A stretch of DNA of 9,301 nucleotides. Origin: Planctomycetota bacterium (lineage in GTDB: Bacteria; Planctomycetota; UBA1135; UBA2386). Location of the stretch: assembly GCA_947455805.1 (NCBI GenBank), contig CANGSN010000093.1, positions 1-9,301 of the forward strand, given 5' to 3'. Position 1 is the stretch's first letter, and every line of letters begins with the position of its first letter. The position numbers and the translations under genes were made by a program. Under the pieces are notes generated by a model. It was not told the DNA's origin. It ran no database searches and saw nothing but the letters and a program-made list of their open reading frames with translations. Positions 1-6,414 of the stretch are shown one piece after another.

Positions 1-1343
1 AGACGTTCCGGATCGAGAACGACGCCGGTGCCCCGGTCGCGGCCAGCAGCCTCTCGACCATCGAGTCGATCCTCAGCGGCCCGTCCACGAATCCGCAGAT
101 GCTCAGCTACATGCGGATGGCGCCGGCCTACTTCAGCGGCAACGGACCCTACACCGTCAAGATCCCGGAGCTCGCGTTCTACGTGCCGACCGGCACCTCC
201 GACGGGTCGCTGAACACGCTGTCGATCCCCGATGCGCCGATCTGGAACGTCACCGGCGCGGCGACGACGTTCCTGCGCGTGACCGGCACCGGCGCCAGCA
301 CGCCCCTCGCGGCGGGTGCCGCAGTGACCCAGAACTACATCGACGTGGTCTCGTCGACCGGGATCGTCAAGGACAACTACATCCTGCTCGACGGCGGCAC
401 GCCCGGCTTGCGCGAGTTCCTGCGGGTCCAGTGGGTGCAAGGCAACCGCCTGTGGTTCGGCTCGCAGTTCCGCACCAACTACAAGCCGAACCTGAAGATC
501 GCCCACGCGATCGGCGCCTCGGTCCAGGTCGTCACCACGGCGGCCGTCAACAGCGGCCTCAGCGTCGACGCGGTGACCGGCACCGTCACCGAGACGTCGG
601 AGGTCGGGGCCGGTGAGATCCTGGCCAGCTACACCAAGGACTACGTGATCCCGGCGGTCTATCCGGGCGCGCTCGACGATTCGCCGGTCATCGGCGAGGA
701 CTGGGGCGACTGGACCGGACTGGCGCTGGTCGACGGCACCTACATCCTCGACTTCCACGGCTCGCGTTCGTTCACGGTCACGCGCAGCGGCGAGAACACG
801 ACCTACCGCGAAGGAGCGGACAGCACCGCCGTCAATCTCCTGTTCGGCGCCGCCGACCAGGAGGTCGTCGTCAGCCGCATCGATCCGCAGGCCTGCTACG
901 GCTGCCACGACAGCCTGCAGTTCCACGGCGGCAGCCGCCGCAGCGTCGAAGCGTGCCTCAGCTGCCACGGCACCGCCGGCGCCGAGAGCACGCTGCTCTA
1001 CGAGAACCCGACGACCGGCAACCCGTTCGGCACCTCGGTCGAGTTCCGCTTCCTGCTGCACAACCTGCACAACGGCGTGTTCCCGGGCATGCCGGGCGGC
1101 GTCCAGGACTGCGCCAAGTGCCACGGCGACAACACCGCCTGGCAGCTGCCCGACGATCGCCTGCACCCGAACCAGGGCGTGCCGACCCGCGCCTGGCGCG
1201 CGGCCTGCAGCAGCTGCCACAGCGATTCGCCGGCGATCGCGCACATCGACGCGAACACCAGCCTCGCCGGCGCCGAAGCCTGCGCGGTCTGCCACGGTGC
1301 GAACGACACGCTCAGCGTGACGAACGTGCACAAGATCAAGTGA
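1..1343 (+). CDS. OmcA/MtrC-type multihaem c-type cytochrome, C-terminal part (5' end outside window)
   Basis: The frame is open from base 3 to the TGA at 1341-1343, giving about 446 residues; the N-terminus lies upstream. The first ~295 residues are beta-rich without haem motifs, as in the split-barrel domain that precedes the second pentahaem domain of OmcA/MtrC proteins. Five CXXCH haem-attachment motifs follow: CYGCH (894-908), CLSCH (954-968), CAKCH (1110-1124), CSSCH (1206-1220) and CAVCH (1281-1295). Additional histidines suited to distal haem ligation occur in FHGGS, LLHNLHNG, RLHP, IAHI and the terminal VHKIK. The family phrase FHGGSRRSVEACLSCH is well conserved here. Characterised relatives are cell-surface proteins passing electrons to extracellular acceptors. 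Family members often carry ten haems, so five more may lie upstream. No MtrA/MtrB-like partner is in the window. The ending shortly after the last haem looks natural. Family assignment is firm; the electron acceptor and cell location are inferred. Confidence 0.9.
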   Translation, partial: TFRIENDAGAPVAASSLSTIESILSGPSTNPQMLSYMRMAPAYFSGNGPYTVKIPELAFYVPTGTSDGSLNTLSIPDAPIWNVTGAATTFLRVTGTGASTPLAAGAAVTQNYIDVVSSTGIVKDNYILLDGGTPGLREFLRVQWVQGNRLWFGSQFRTNYKPNLKIAHAIGASVQVVTTAAVNSGLSVDAVTGTVTETSEVGAGEILASYTKDYVIPAVYPGALDDSPVIGEDWGDWTGLALVDGTYILDFHGSRSFTVTRSGENTTYREGADSTAVNLLFGAADQEVVVSRIDPQACYGCHDSLQFHGGSRRSVEACLSCHGTAGAESTLLYENPTTGNPFGTSVEFRFLLHNLHNGVFPGMPGGVQDCAKCHGDNTAWQLPDDRLHPNQGVPTRAWRAACSSCHSDSPAIAHIDANTSLAGAEACAVCHGANDTLSVTNVHKIK

Positions 1344-1846
1344 CCGCGGGGACGCGCGCACCGGCCAGCGCCGGTGCGTCACCGCACCGCCCCGACGCTG
1401 CGTCCGGCGATCCAAAGCGCGGTCCCGACGGCGTGTGCGTCAGCACGCGCCTCGACACCGACGGCGACGGCGCGCTCGCTCTGGCCCGCGAGGTGCGCCC
1501 GCGCCTCGACGAGATCCTCGACTTCGCGTTCTCGCCGTTGTGCAACGTGCACGTCTACGCCGACGGCCGCACCGTGCCGGACGTCACCGCGCAAGCGGCC
1601 CAGTTGCCGATGCCGGTGCTGATCCTGCAGGGCGTGAACGGCGCCAGCACGCCGCTCGCCGGTGGGCGGGCGCTGGCCGCGGCCCTGCGCACCGCCGGCA
1701 ATCGCGACGTCGAGCTCTGCGAACTGGCGGGTCGCGGCCACACGCTCGGCCCCGCCGCGTCGCTGGTCGACGATCGTGGGCGCATGCCCGACGAGGCGAC
1801 GCTGCTGCCGATCGCGGCCTGGCTGGCGGCGCACGCGCGCCGCTGA
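1340..1846 (+). pseudogene. C-terminal remnant of an alpha/beta hydrolase with a degenerate EF-hand loop
   Basis: A GTG at 1340 overlaps the cytochrome stop (GTGA), giving a 168-residue frame; GTG 1433 is another possible start. Residues 91-98 (MPVLILQG) and 127-138 (CELAGRGHTLGP) match the last core strand and catalytic-histidine region of alpha/beta hydrolases, with His134 as the catalytic-type histidine. The family's usual length is well over 250 residues, and here the N-terminal core with the GXSXG nucleophile is absent because upstream this frame overlaps the cytochrome gene. The acid expected in the D-x-x-T-P position is replaced (GASTP, residues 101-105). Residues 39-50 (DTDGDGALALAR) resemble an EF-hand calcium loop with Arg instead of Glu at position 12, placed where such hydrolases can carry a cap insertion. 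I read it as a decaying gene or a fragment left by a deletion. A short functional protein with a new role cannot be excluded; the first ~30 residues may not be coding. Confidence 0.5.
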
Positions 1847-1931
1847 CCTTCGAACCGTCGCCGGCGCCGTCTTCGCCGCCGTTTGCCGCAGCGCCAGCCG
1901 GACCTTCACGCATCTGGCGATCCTGTCCGGC

Positions 1932-2378
1932 GTGCAATCCGTCCAACGTCCGGATCGTCCTGTCGTCCTCGCCGCGGCCGACCTGCGCGGCCGCGATCTC
2001 GTCGCCGTGCACGCGCGCCTCGGCGCGCCGGACGCCTGTGCGTTCGTCGGCCACGAAGTGCACCTCGGCTACCGCGACGGCGACGACGTGGTGCAGCCGC
2101 GCGCCGTCGTGCTCGTCGACGGCATCGTCGTGCGCAGCGTGCCGCAACTGCAGCGCAACGCCGCATCGCCGTGCATCGGCCAGTTGATCGCGCGCGTGCT
2201 GCCGCAGTTCGGCGCCCTGCTCGGCCTGCTGTCGCGCGCCGCCGGGCTCGAACTGGTGTTCGCGTCGTGCCGCGTGTTCGTGCACGAAGACCGCGTCGTC
2301 CACATCGCACCCGTGGCGACGCCGCTCGGCCTCTACGTGCTGCCCGGCGAACTGCCGCCGTTCACAGCAGCAGGGTGA
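1932..2378 (+). CDS. Unrecognised short protein, convergent with and overlapping mgtE
   Basis: About 148 residues from a GTG at 1932 to TGA 2376-2378. The frame is open further upstream into the hydrolase remnant, but between 1847 and 1932 it offers only CTG codons, so GTG 1932 is the most plausible start; no convincing Shine-Dalgarno precedes it. Third positions are overwhelmingly G/C and the translation has alternating hydrophobic stretches (VVLAAADL, RAVVLVDGIVVRSVP, LPQFGALLGLLSRAAGLELVFASC), unlike the low-complexity antisense frames. There is no signal peptide, clear membrane segment or motif I recognise. Two cysteines (Cys36 and Cys81) and several histidines are scattered without a metal-site pattern. 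The last 17 bases overlap the 3' end of mgtE on the other strand. It could be an independent small protein or, like its left neighbour, the tail of a truncated gene. No function is proposed. Confidence 0.5.
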   Translation: MQSVQRPDRPVVLAAADLRGRDLVAVHARLGAPDACAFVGHEVHLGYRDGDDVVQPRAVVLVDGIVVRSVPQLQRNAASPCIGQLIARVLPQFGALLGLLSRAAGLELVFASCRVFVHEDRVVHIAPVATPLGLYVLPGELPPFTAAG

Positions 2379-3732
2379 CCAGCAGCAAGAAGATCGAGGC
2401 GCCGGTCAGGTCGGTCAGGGCGGTCACCGCTGGCGTGCTGATCAGCGCCGGGTCGATGCGCAGCATCTTGACGAGATTCGGGATGCTGGCGCCGAGTGCT
2501 GCGGCGAACACCACGTCGGCGCCCATCGCCAGCGCGATCACCATTGCTATGTGCGCGGTGGCGCCGAAGTCGATGCTGTCGCCCTTCATCGTCTGCAGCA
2601 GCAGCGAGTTGCCGAACGCGACGGCGCCGAGCACCACGGCCAGCGTCAGGCTGACCAGCACTTCCTTGCTCAGCATCGCGCGGAACGGCGACGCGGTCTT
2701 GTTGGCGAGGGCGCGGATGATCAGCGTGCTGGCCTGGCTGCCGACCATGCCGCCGATCGCCATCACCATCGGCATCGTCGCGACCAGCAGCACGTTGCCG
2801 TGCAGCAGGCCTTCGAAGCCCTGGATCACCGACGCCGTCATCAGCCAGAACAGCGCCAGCAGGCAGATCACCGGGGCCCGGCGGCGGAACTGGCGCAGCA
2901 CCGGCTCGGCGAGGAAGTCCTCGCCTTCGCTGTCGCCGGTGACGCCTGCCATCTTCTCGAAGTCTTCCTGCGCCTCTTCTTCGACGATGTCGACGGCGTC
3001 GTCGTGGGTCACGATGCCGACGAGGCGCCCGGCGGTGTCGACGACCGGCAGCGCGATCAGGTCGTAGTCGCGGATCACGCGCGCGGCTTCTTCCTGGTCG
3101 GCTTCGGCGGTCACCGACACCAGGTCGGTCTTCATGATCTCGCCGACCGGCGTCGTCTCGTCGGCGAGGATCAGGTCGCGCAGCGAGACGAAGCCGACCA
3201 GCTTGCCGAAGCGGTCGACGACGTAGCTGTAATAGATGGTCTCCTTGCTCGGCGCCTGCCGGCGCAGCTCGGCGACGGCGCCGCGCGCGGTCAGCAGCGG
3301 GTTCAGCACCGCGTAGTCGGCGCTCAAGAACGAACCGACCTGGTCCTCGCGGAACGTGCTGCGACGCAGCAGGTCCTCGCGCGCCGCCGTCGGCAGCATG
3401 CAGGTCAACTGGTCGCGCACGCGCGGATCGAAGCGCTCGAGGAACTCGGCGCGGTCGTCGCTCAGCATCGACTGCAGCACCTTCTGCGCGCGTTCGCGCC
3501 CGGCCCCGGCGATGTATTGCTCCTGCACCTCGGGCTCGAGGTAGCTGAACACGTCGCGCTCGGTGTCGGTCGGGAACAGCGACAGCACCTTGGCGACTTC
3601 GTCGGTCTGCAGCCCGTTCAGCACCGACGCCACGTCGGTCGGGTGCATCTCCTGCAGGACCTGCATGCGCCCCGCGTGGTCGCCTTCGGCGAGCAGCTCG
3701 CGGACCTCGGGGATCAGCAGGAGGAAACGCAT
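2362..3732 (-). CDS. mgtE: Magnesium transporter MgtE
   Basis: Complete 456-residue protein, the usual family length. Residues ~8-130 form the helical MgtE N-domain (MHPTDVASVLNGL, FPTDTERDVFSYL). Residues ~135-255 form a CBS pair (YYSYVVDRFGKLVGFVSLRDLI and ALPVVDTAGRLVGIVTHDDAVDIVEEE), ending with the plug-helix-like acidic segment QEDFEKMAGV. Residues ~285-456 are the five-helix channel domain with PMVMAIGGMVGSQASTLIIR and the closing LTDLTGASIF, whose Asp441 matches the pore aspartate that binds Mg2+ in Thermus MgtE. In characterised homologues the cytosolic N and CBS domains bind Mg2+ and close the channel when internal Mg2+ is high. The ATG at 3732 fits the family N-terminus; no clear Shine-Dalgarno is seen. 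The GG(M/N)(V/A)G stretch reads GGMVGSQ rather than the commoner GGNAGSQ. The gene stands alone on its strand between convergent and divergent neighbours. Confidence 0.97.
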   Translation of the reverse strand: MRFLLLIPEVRELLAEGDHAGRMQVLQEMHPTDVASVLNGLQTDEVAKVLSLFPTDTERDVFSYLEPEVQEQYIAGAGRERAQKVLQSMLSDDRAEFLERFDPRVRDQLTCMLPTAAREDLLRRSTFREDQVGSFLSADYAVLNPLLTARGAVAELRRQAPSKETIYYSYVVDRFGKLVGFVSLRDLILADETTPVGEIMKTDLVSVTAEADQEEAARVIRDYDLIALPVVDTAGRLVGIVTHDDAVDIVEEEAQEDFEKMAGVTGDSEGEDFLAEPVLRQFRRRAPVICLLALFWLMTASVIQGFEGLLHGNVLLVATMPMVMAIGGMVGSQASTLIIRALANKTASPFRAMLSKEVLVSLTLAVVLGAVAFGNSLLLQTMKGDSIDFGATAHIAMVIALAMGADVVFAAALGASIPNLVKMLRIDPALISTPAVTALTDLTGASIFLLLVTLLL

Positions 3733-4307
3733 GCGGCTCGGGGCGGGCGGGGCGGCGTTCGGGTGGCGGTTGGGGCGGGGCGGATCGTCGGTGCGGCGAT
3801 CCGTCGGCGAGGTGCGTCGTCGTCGCGTTCGTGGCGGCGATCGCGAGTCGTGTGGACGTTAACGAGCGAGCGTGCGCTGCGCACCGCTTGCTTGCCGCGC
3901 GGCAACGCGATGCGGTCGTGTGCGTGGCGACGAAGTGGGAGAGGTGCGCGGACTGCGCGGTGCGTTCGTGGTTCGTCGCGGGTGTGCGAGAGGTTGCTGC
4001 GTGTGTGCCACCGGAGCGCGACGGGCAAGCTCGCGTCGCCGAGCGTTCGGAGTTGCCGGGATCGATGCGTCGTCCTGCTGGTGGAGCGGTGGCCGCGTGC
4101 GCGCGTTCGTCGCGGCGGTTGCCGGGCGCGGTGGGTGCGGATGTGCCGTCGGTGCTGGGCGTGGTCCGGATGGTCCGGGTCGGGGGGGCCTCGACCGGAT
4201 CCGTCCGCCAGCAGCCGGTCCGGCGCTGGGGCGGCGCGACATCGCCGGGCGGCGAACGGGTCGGAACGGTCGGTGCCACGAGCCGGCGGGGAAACGAGGG
4301 CGCACGC
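3733..4307. other. About 575 bp without a credible gene, G-rich on the plus strand
   Basis: Long open frames exist on both strands here, but their translations are Arg/Ala/Pro/Ser-rich low-complexity strings, one runs into the tRNA, and none has an organised hydrophobic pattern. The plus strand carries far more G than C (bases 3901-3960: 30 G, 13 C), in contrast with flanking genes. Visible details are the G-run cluster at 3740-3780, an imperfect tandem 9-mer (TGGTCCGGA then TGGTCCGGG, 4162-4179) and a run of seven G just after it. The stretch must hold the mgtE promoter and leader (minus strand), but I could not identify a convincing -35/-10 pair or a known Mg2+ riboswitch. Confidence 0.6.
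3740..3780 (+). other. G-run cluster with G-quadruplex potential just upstream of mgtE
   Basis: Six runs of three or four G occur within 41 bases: 3740-3743, 3745-3747, 3749-3752, 3761-3763, 3772-3775 and 3777-3780, with loops of one to nine bases. The G-rich strand is the template strand for mgtE, and the cluster begins 8 bases before the mgtE ATG, so the mgtE mRNA leader is C-rich here. Folding is inferred from spacing only. In a high-GC genome such clusters can arise by chance. Confidence 0.4.
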
Positions 4308-4336
4308 TTGACCCGAGTTCCGTCGCTGGCTAACGT
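4308..4336 (+). promoter_or_regulatory. Sigma70-type promoter of the tRNA-Pro gene
   Basis: A -35 box TTGACC (4308-4313) and a -10 box TAACGT (4331-4336) are separated by exactly 17 bases. Transcription would begin near 4343, about 35 bases before the mature tRNA 5' end. The TTGAC core, ideal spacing and position before a stable RNA gene support it. Confidence 0.6.
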
Positions 4337-4348
4337 CCCCGCCTCGAT

Positions 4349-4366
4349 CCGCGCCGCAAGGCGCGG
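4349..4366 (+). other. Hairpin with GCAA tetraloop in the pre-tRNA leader
   Basis: CCGCGCC (4349-4355) pairs perfectly with GGCGCGG (4360-4366) around a GCAA loop, a stable GNRA-type tetraloop, giving a 7-bp all-G/C stem. TTTC follows and the tRNA starts 11 bases later. It lies downstream of the predicted transcription start, so it would be in the 5' leader removed by RNase P. A role in processing or folding is possible but not shown; the tail is too short for a normal intrinsic terminator. Confidence 0.45.
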
Positions 4367-4377
4367 TTTCGCCCGGT

Positions 4378-4454
<77 letters not shown>

Positions 4455-4599
4455 GTTTCATCTTCCCGGTCCGATAGACCTTGCGTTCCCAAGTGGCGGG
4501 CCGCGACGTCGGACGACGGATGTCGCCCTTCCGCGCCCGTCCACGTCGGTCCCATTCGCTGACGGCGGAGTTTGCCCGCACCTCGTGAGTCGAACGCGG

Positions 4600-6201
4600 A
4601 TGCGCCCGCCAGGACCGGCTGTGGTCCCGCCGTCACCCACGCTTCGCTCGCACCGAGCAACCTGGTTGCTGCTGCCCCTGCTCCTGGTCACCGCCGCTTC
4701 GGTCCTGTGGTTCTGGTCGCCGCCGTCGACGTCCGGCAGCGAGAACAGGATCGAGCAGGCTCGCGTGGTCGACCGCGGCACCACCGAAGCCCCCGTCGGC
4801 GGGCCATCGGAATCGCGGGCTACGACGGTCTCGCCAACAGGCGACGTGTCGCCGATCGCGCCGAGGCGCCCGCACGGGATCCGGATCTCCGGCGAGATGG
4901 CTGGCGCCATGTCGTTTCGTCTCGTGCTGCCAGGAGCCGCCGGTGCTGCGAAGCTCCACCAGGTCGCGGCCGACGGTTCGTTCGAGGTCGCGACCGTGCC
5001 GACCACGAGGTGCGAGCTGGTGGCGTTCCTCGCCAACGGTGCGTTGCACCGGCGTTCGTTCGAGCGATCCGACGTGCTGGCTGCCGACGATTGGCAGCTC
5101 GGCGCGATCGACTTCACGCCGATCGAATGCGAGGTCGGCCTGCACGTGCGCTGCTCGCCGGAGGTCGTGACGGCGTTGCTCGCCTGCGGGCGGCGTCAGC
5201 TCGTGGTGGCGCTGCGTGCCGAGGCGACGCGTGGGGAGGTGCTGGGCGAGTTCCGCTTCGATCTCGCAGCCGTGCCGGCGGGTGCGTCCTCGATCGAAGG
5301 CCTGCTCCGTGTGCGGGTGGCCGAGGCGGCGCCAGTGTTGTCCGTGACCTGGAGGCTCGTGGGGGACGTTGGGAACACCGTTCCGTTTGCCATCGGCAGC
5401 ACCGAGTACCTCGGTGGCAACCGTCACCTCGCGCGACTCGACCTGCTGCCGGAGACCGTTGCGCGCGGTCGGGTGCTCTGGCCCGATGGTGGGCCGGCCG
5501 TTGGGCAACTGCTGGAATGGTGGCCCGAGACCGATGTCCACGATCAGACGGTGCGCTGCGGGGCTGGTGGCGAGTTCTGTCTCGTGGTCGGGCGCGGTGG
5601 TCGGGGTCGAATCGAGGTCGATCGGATGGCCCAGGCTCTCGGACTCGATCCGGAGGGCCGAGCGGTCGAGGCGGGCGACGTGGTGGAACTGCTGCGCAGC
5701 CCACGGGTGCGGTTCCGGTTGCTCGGTGTCGATGGCCGGCCACGGTCGGACTTCGAACTCGAGACCGGCAAGCCAACGGGGGTGGGCGAAGCCGTGGTGC
5801 ACGGCGGATGCGGGTTCGCACTCGTTGGTGTGCTGGAGCGCTTCCCGTGGGTGCGCATCCACTCCGGCGGCGAGGTCTTCACGTTCCTCGTGCCACCGGC
5901 CTGGCTCGTCGCCACCCAGCACGTGCACGACCTGCGGCTAGCGGAAGCCCTGCCGAACGGCGCGGTCGTCGTCGAACGTGGCCGTGCGCCCCTGGCACCA
6001 GGGTCGCGTCTGCACCTGACCGGCTGCGGGCCGATGGCTGGGCTGGTGATCGTCAGCAATGCACCGATCGACGGACCATGGCGCATCGACCGGGTGCCGG
6101 TCGGCACCTACGAGGTCGCGCTCGAGTCGCGTGTGCGCACGCCCCTGGGGTCGCGGCTCACGGTGCCGCTGGCGGGCGCCGCGAAGGTGATGCTGCCCTG
6201 A
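4600..6201 (+). CDS. Unrecognised membrane-anchored exported protein with carboxypeptidase-regulatory-like beta modules
   Basis: The 533-residue protein starts at ATG 4600; GTG 4585 is an in-frame alternative, and the frame upstream runs back into the tRNA and cannot be coding there. The basic N-terminus (Arg16, His18, Arg19) precedes one hydrophobic helix at ~20-39 (ATWLLLPLLLVTAASVLWFW), suggesting an anchored protein with its bulk outside the cytoplasm. A Ser/Thr/Pro-rich linker spans ~40-90 and the rest is beta-rich. Segments such as VARGRVLWPDGGPAVGQ (288-304) and IDRVPVGTYEVALES (496-510) resemble carboxypeptidase regulatory-like (prealbumin fold) modules, and ADGSFEVATVP (124-134) is similar. 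No catalytic motif is visible. Compared with mgtE it uses more CGT, GGT and GGG codons, so its codon use is less extreme. It ends convergently with the minus-strand cluster. The role is unknown; a structural or envelope protein is a guess. Confidence 0.8.
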   Translation: MRPPGPAVVPPSPTLRSHRATWLLLPLLLVTAASVLWFWSPPSTSGSENRIEQARVVDRGTTEAPVGGPSESRATTVSPTGDVSPIAPRRPHGIRISGEMAGAMSFRLVLPGAAGAAKLHQVAADGSFEVATVPTTRCELVAFLANGALHRRSFERSDVLAADDWQLGAIDFTPIECEVGLHVRCSPEVVTALLACGRRQLVVALRAEATRGEVLGEFRFDLAAVPAGASSIEGLLRVRVAEAAPVLSVTWRLVGDVGNTVPFAIGSTEYLGGNRHLARLDLLPETVARGRVLWPDGGPAVGQLLEWWPETDVHDQTVRCGAGGEFCLVVGRGGRGRIEVDRMAQALGLDPEGRAVEAGDVVELLRSPRVRFRLLGVDGRPRSDFELETGKPTGVGEAVVHGGCGFALVGVLERFPWVRIHSGGEVFTFLVPPAWLVATQHVHDLRLAEALPNGAVVVERGRAPLAPGSRLHLTGCGPMAGLVIVSNAPIDGPWRIDRVPVGTYEVALESRVRTPLGSRLTVPLAGAAKVMLP

Positions 6202-6206
6202 GGAGG
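6201..6206 (+). promoter_or_regulatory. Perfect Shine-Dalgarno AGGAGG before a small ORF
   Basis: AGGAGG overlaps the last base of the TGA that ends the preceding gene and sits 7 bases before ATG 6214. It is the strongest ribosome-binding sequence I see in the window, where most genes have none. Confidence 0.4.
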
Positions 6207-6213
6207 CTTCTCG

Positions 6214-6294
6214 ATGCGCGAGTTTGCGAGGGCTGCGTCGGTGGGGCGGAGCGCGCGAGCCGAACGGGACAGTCGATGTGCTGCGAGCGGGTGA
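6214..6294 (+). CDS. Possible 26-residue small protein
   Basis: From ATG 6214 to TGA 6292-6294 the frame encodes a 26-residue Arg/Ala/Ser-rich peptide that begins MREFARAASVGRSARAE and contains six arginines and one cysteine. Support comes only from the AGGAGG seven bases upstream and from its position immediately after a stop codon, which would allow translational coupling. The composition is what random GC-rich sequence would give and no signal peptide or helix pattern stands out. It may be a chance ORF. Confidence 0.22.
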   Translation: MREFARAASVGRSARAERDSRCAASG

Positions 6295-6366
6295 GGCGCG
6301 CAGATTCCCGCGTGCGCTGCGCCGCGTTCCGCACTTGCCAGAAGTCGATCGGGCCCGTCACCCTCG

Positions 6367-6380
6367 GTGGGGCGCCCCAC
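6367..6380. terminator. Short GC palindrome between convergent genes, weak terminator candidate
   Basis: GTGGGGCGCCCCAC is a perfect 14-base palindrome in the 213-bp gap between the stops at 6201 (+) and 6415 (-). As RNA from either strand it could form a 5-bp stem with a 4-base loop. There is no T-tract on either side, so it is at most a weak bidirectional terminator. Apart from this and the small ORF I see nothing else in 6202-6414. Confidence 0.25.
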
Positions 6381-6414
6381 GGCCCGGCGGGCTACAGGCG
6401 CCGGCAGGGAACGC

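Noticed and set aside
3733..3900. Mg2+-sensing riboswitch (M-box/ykoK type) in the mgtE leader
   Set aside because: I could not find the conserved helices or loop motifs of a known Mg2+ riboswitch on the minus strand; a cmscan with the Rfam models would decide.
4162..4179. Tandem 9-mer repeat
   Set aside because: Only two imperfect copies of a GC-rich word, expected by chance in this composition.
2333..4279. Long minus-strand frame of 648 codons covering mgtE and the gap upstream
   Set aside because: It runs antisense-free but out of frame with mgtE, and its translation is Arg/Pro/Ala/Asp low-complexity sequence; it is a shadow caused by high GC.
2551..4311. Long plus-strand frame of 586 codons opposite mgtE
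   Set aside because: The translation is His/Arg/Asp/Gln-rich, the mirror image of mgtE codons, with no domain pattern.
4468..4480. GGTC/GACC hairpin after the tRNA as its terminator
   Set aside because: Only four base pairs with a five-base loop and no T-run; too weak to call.
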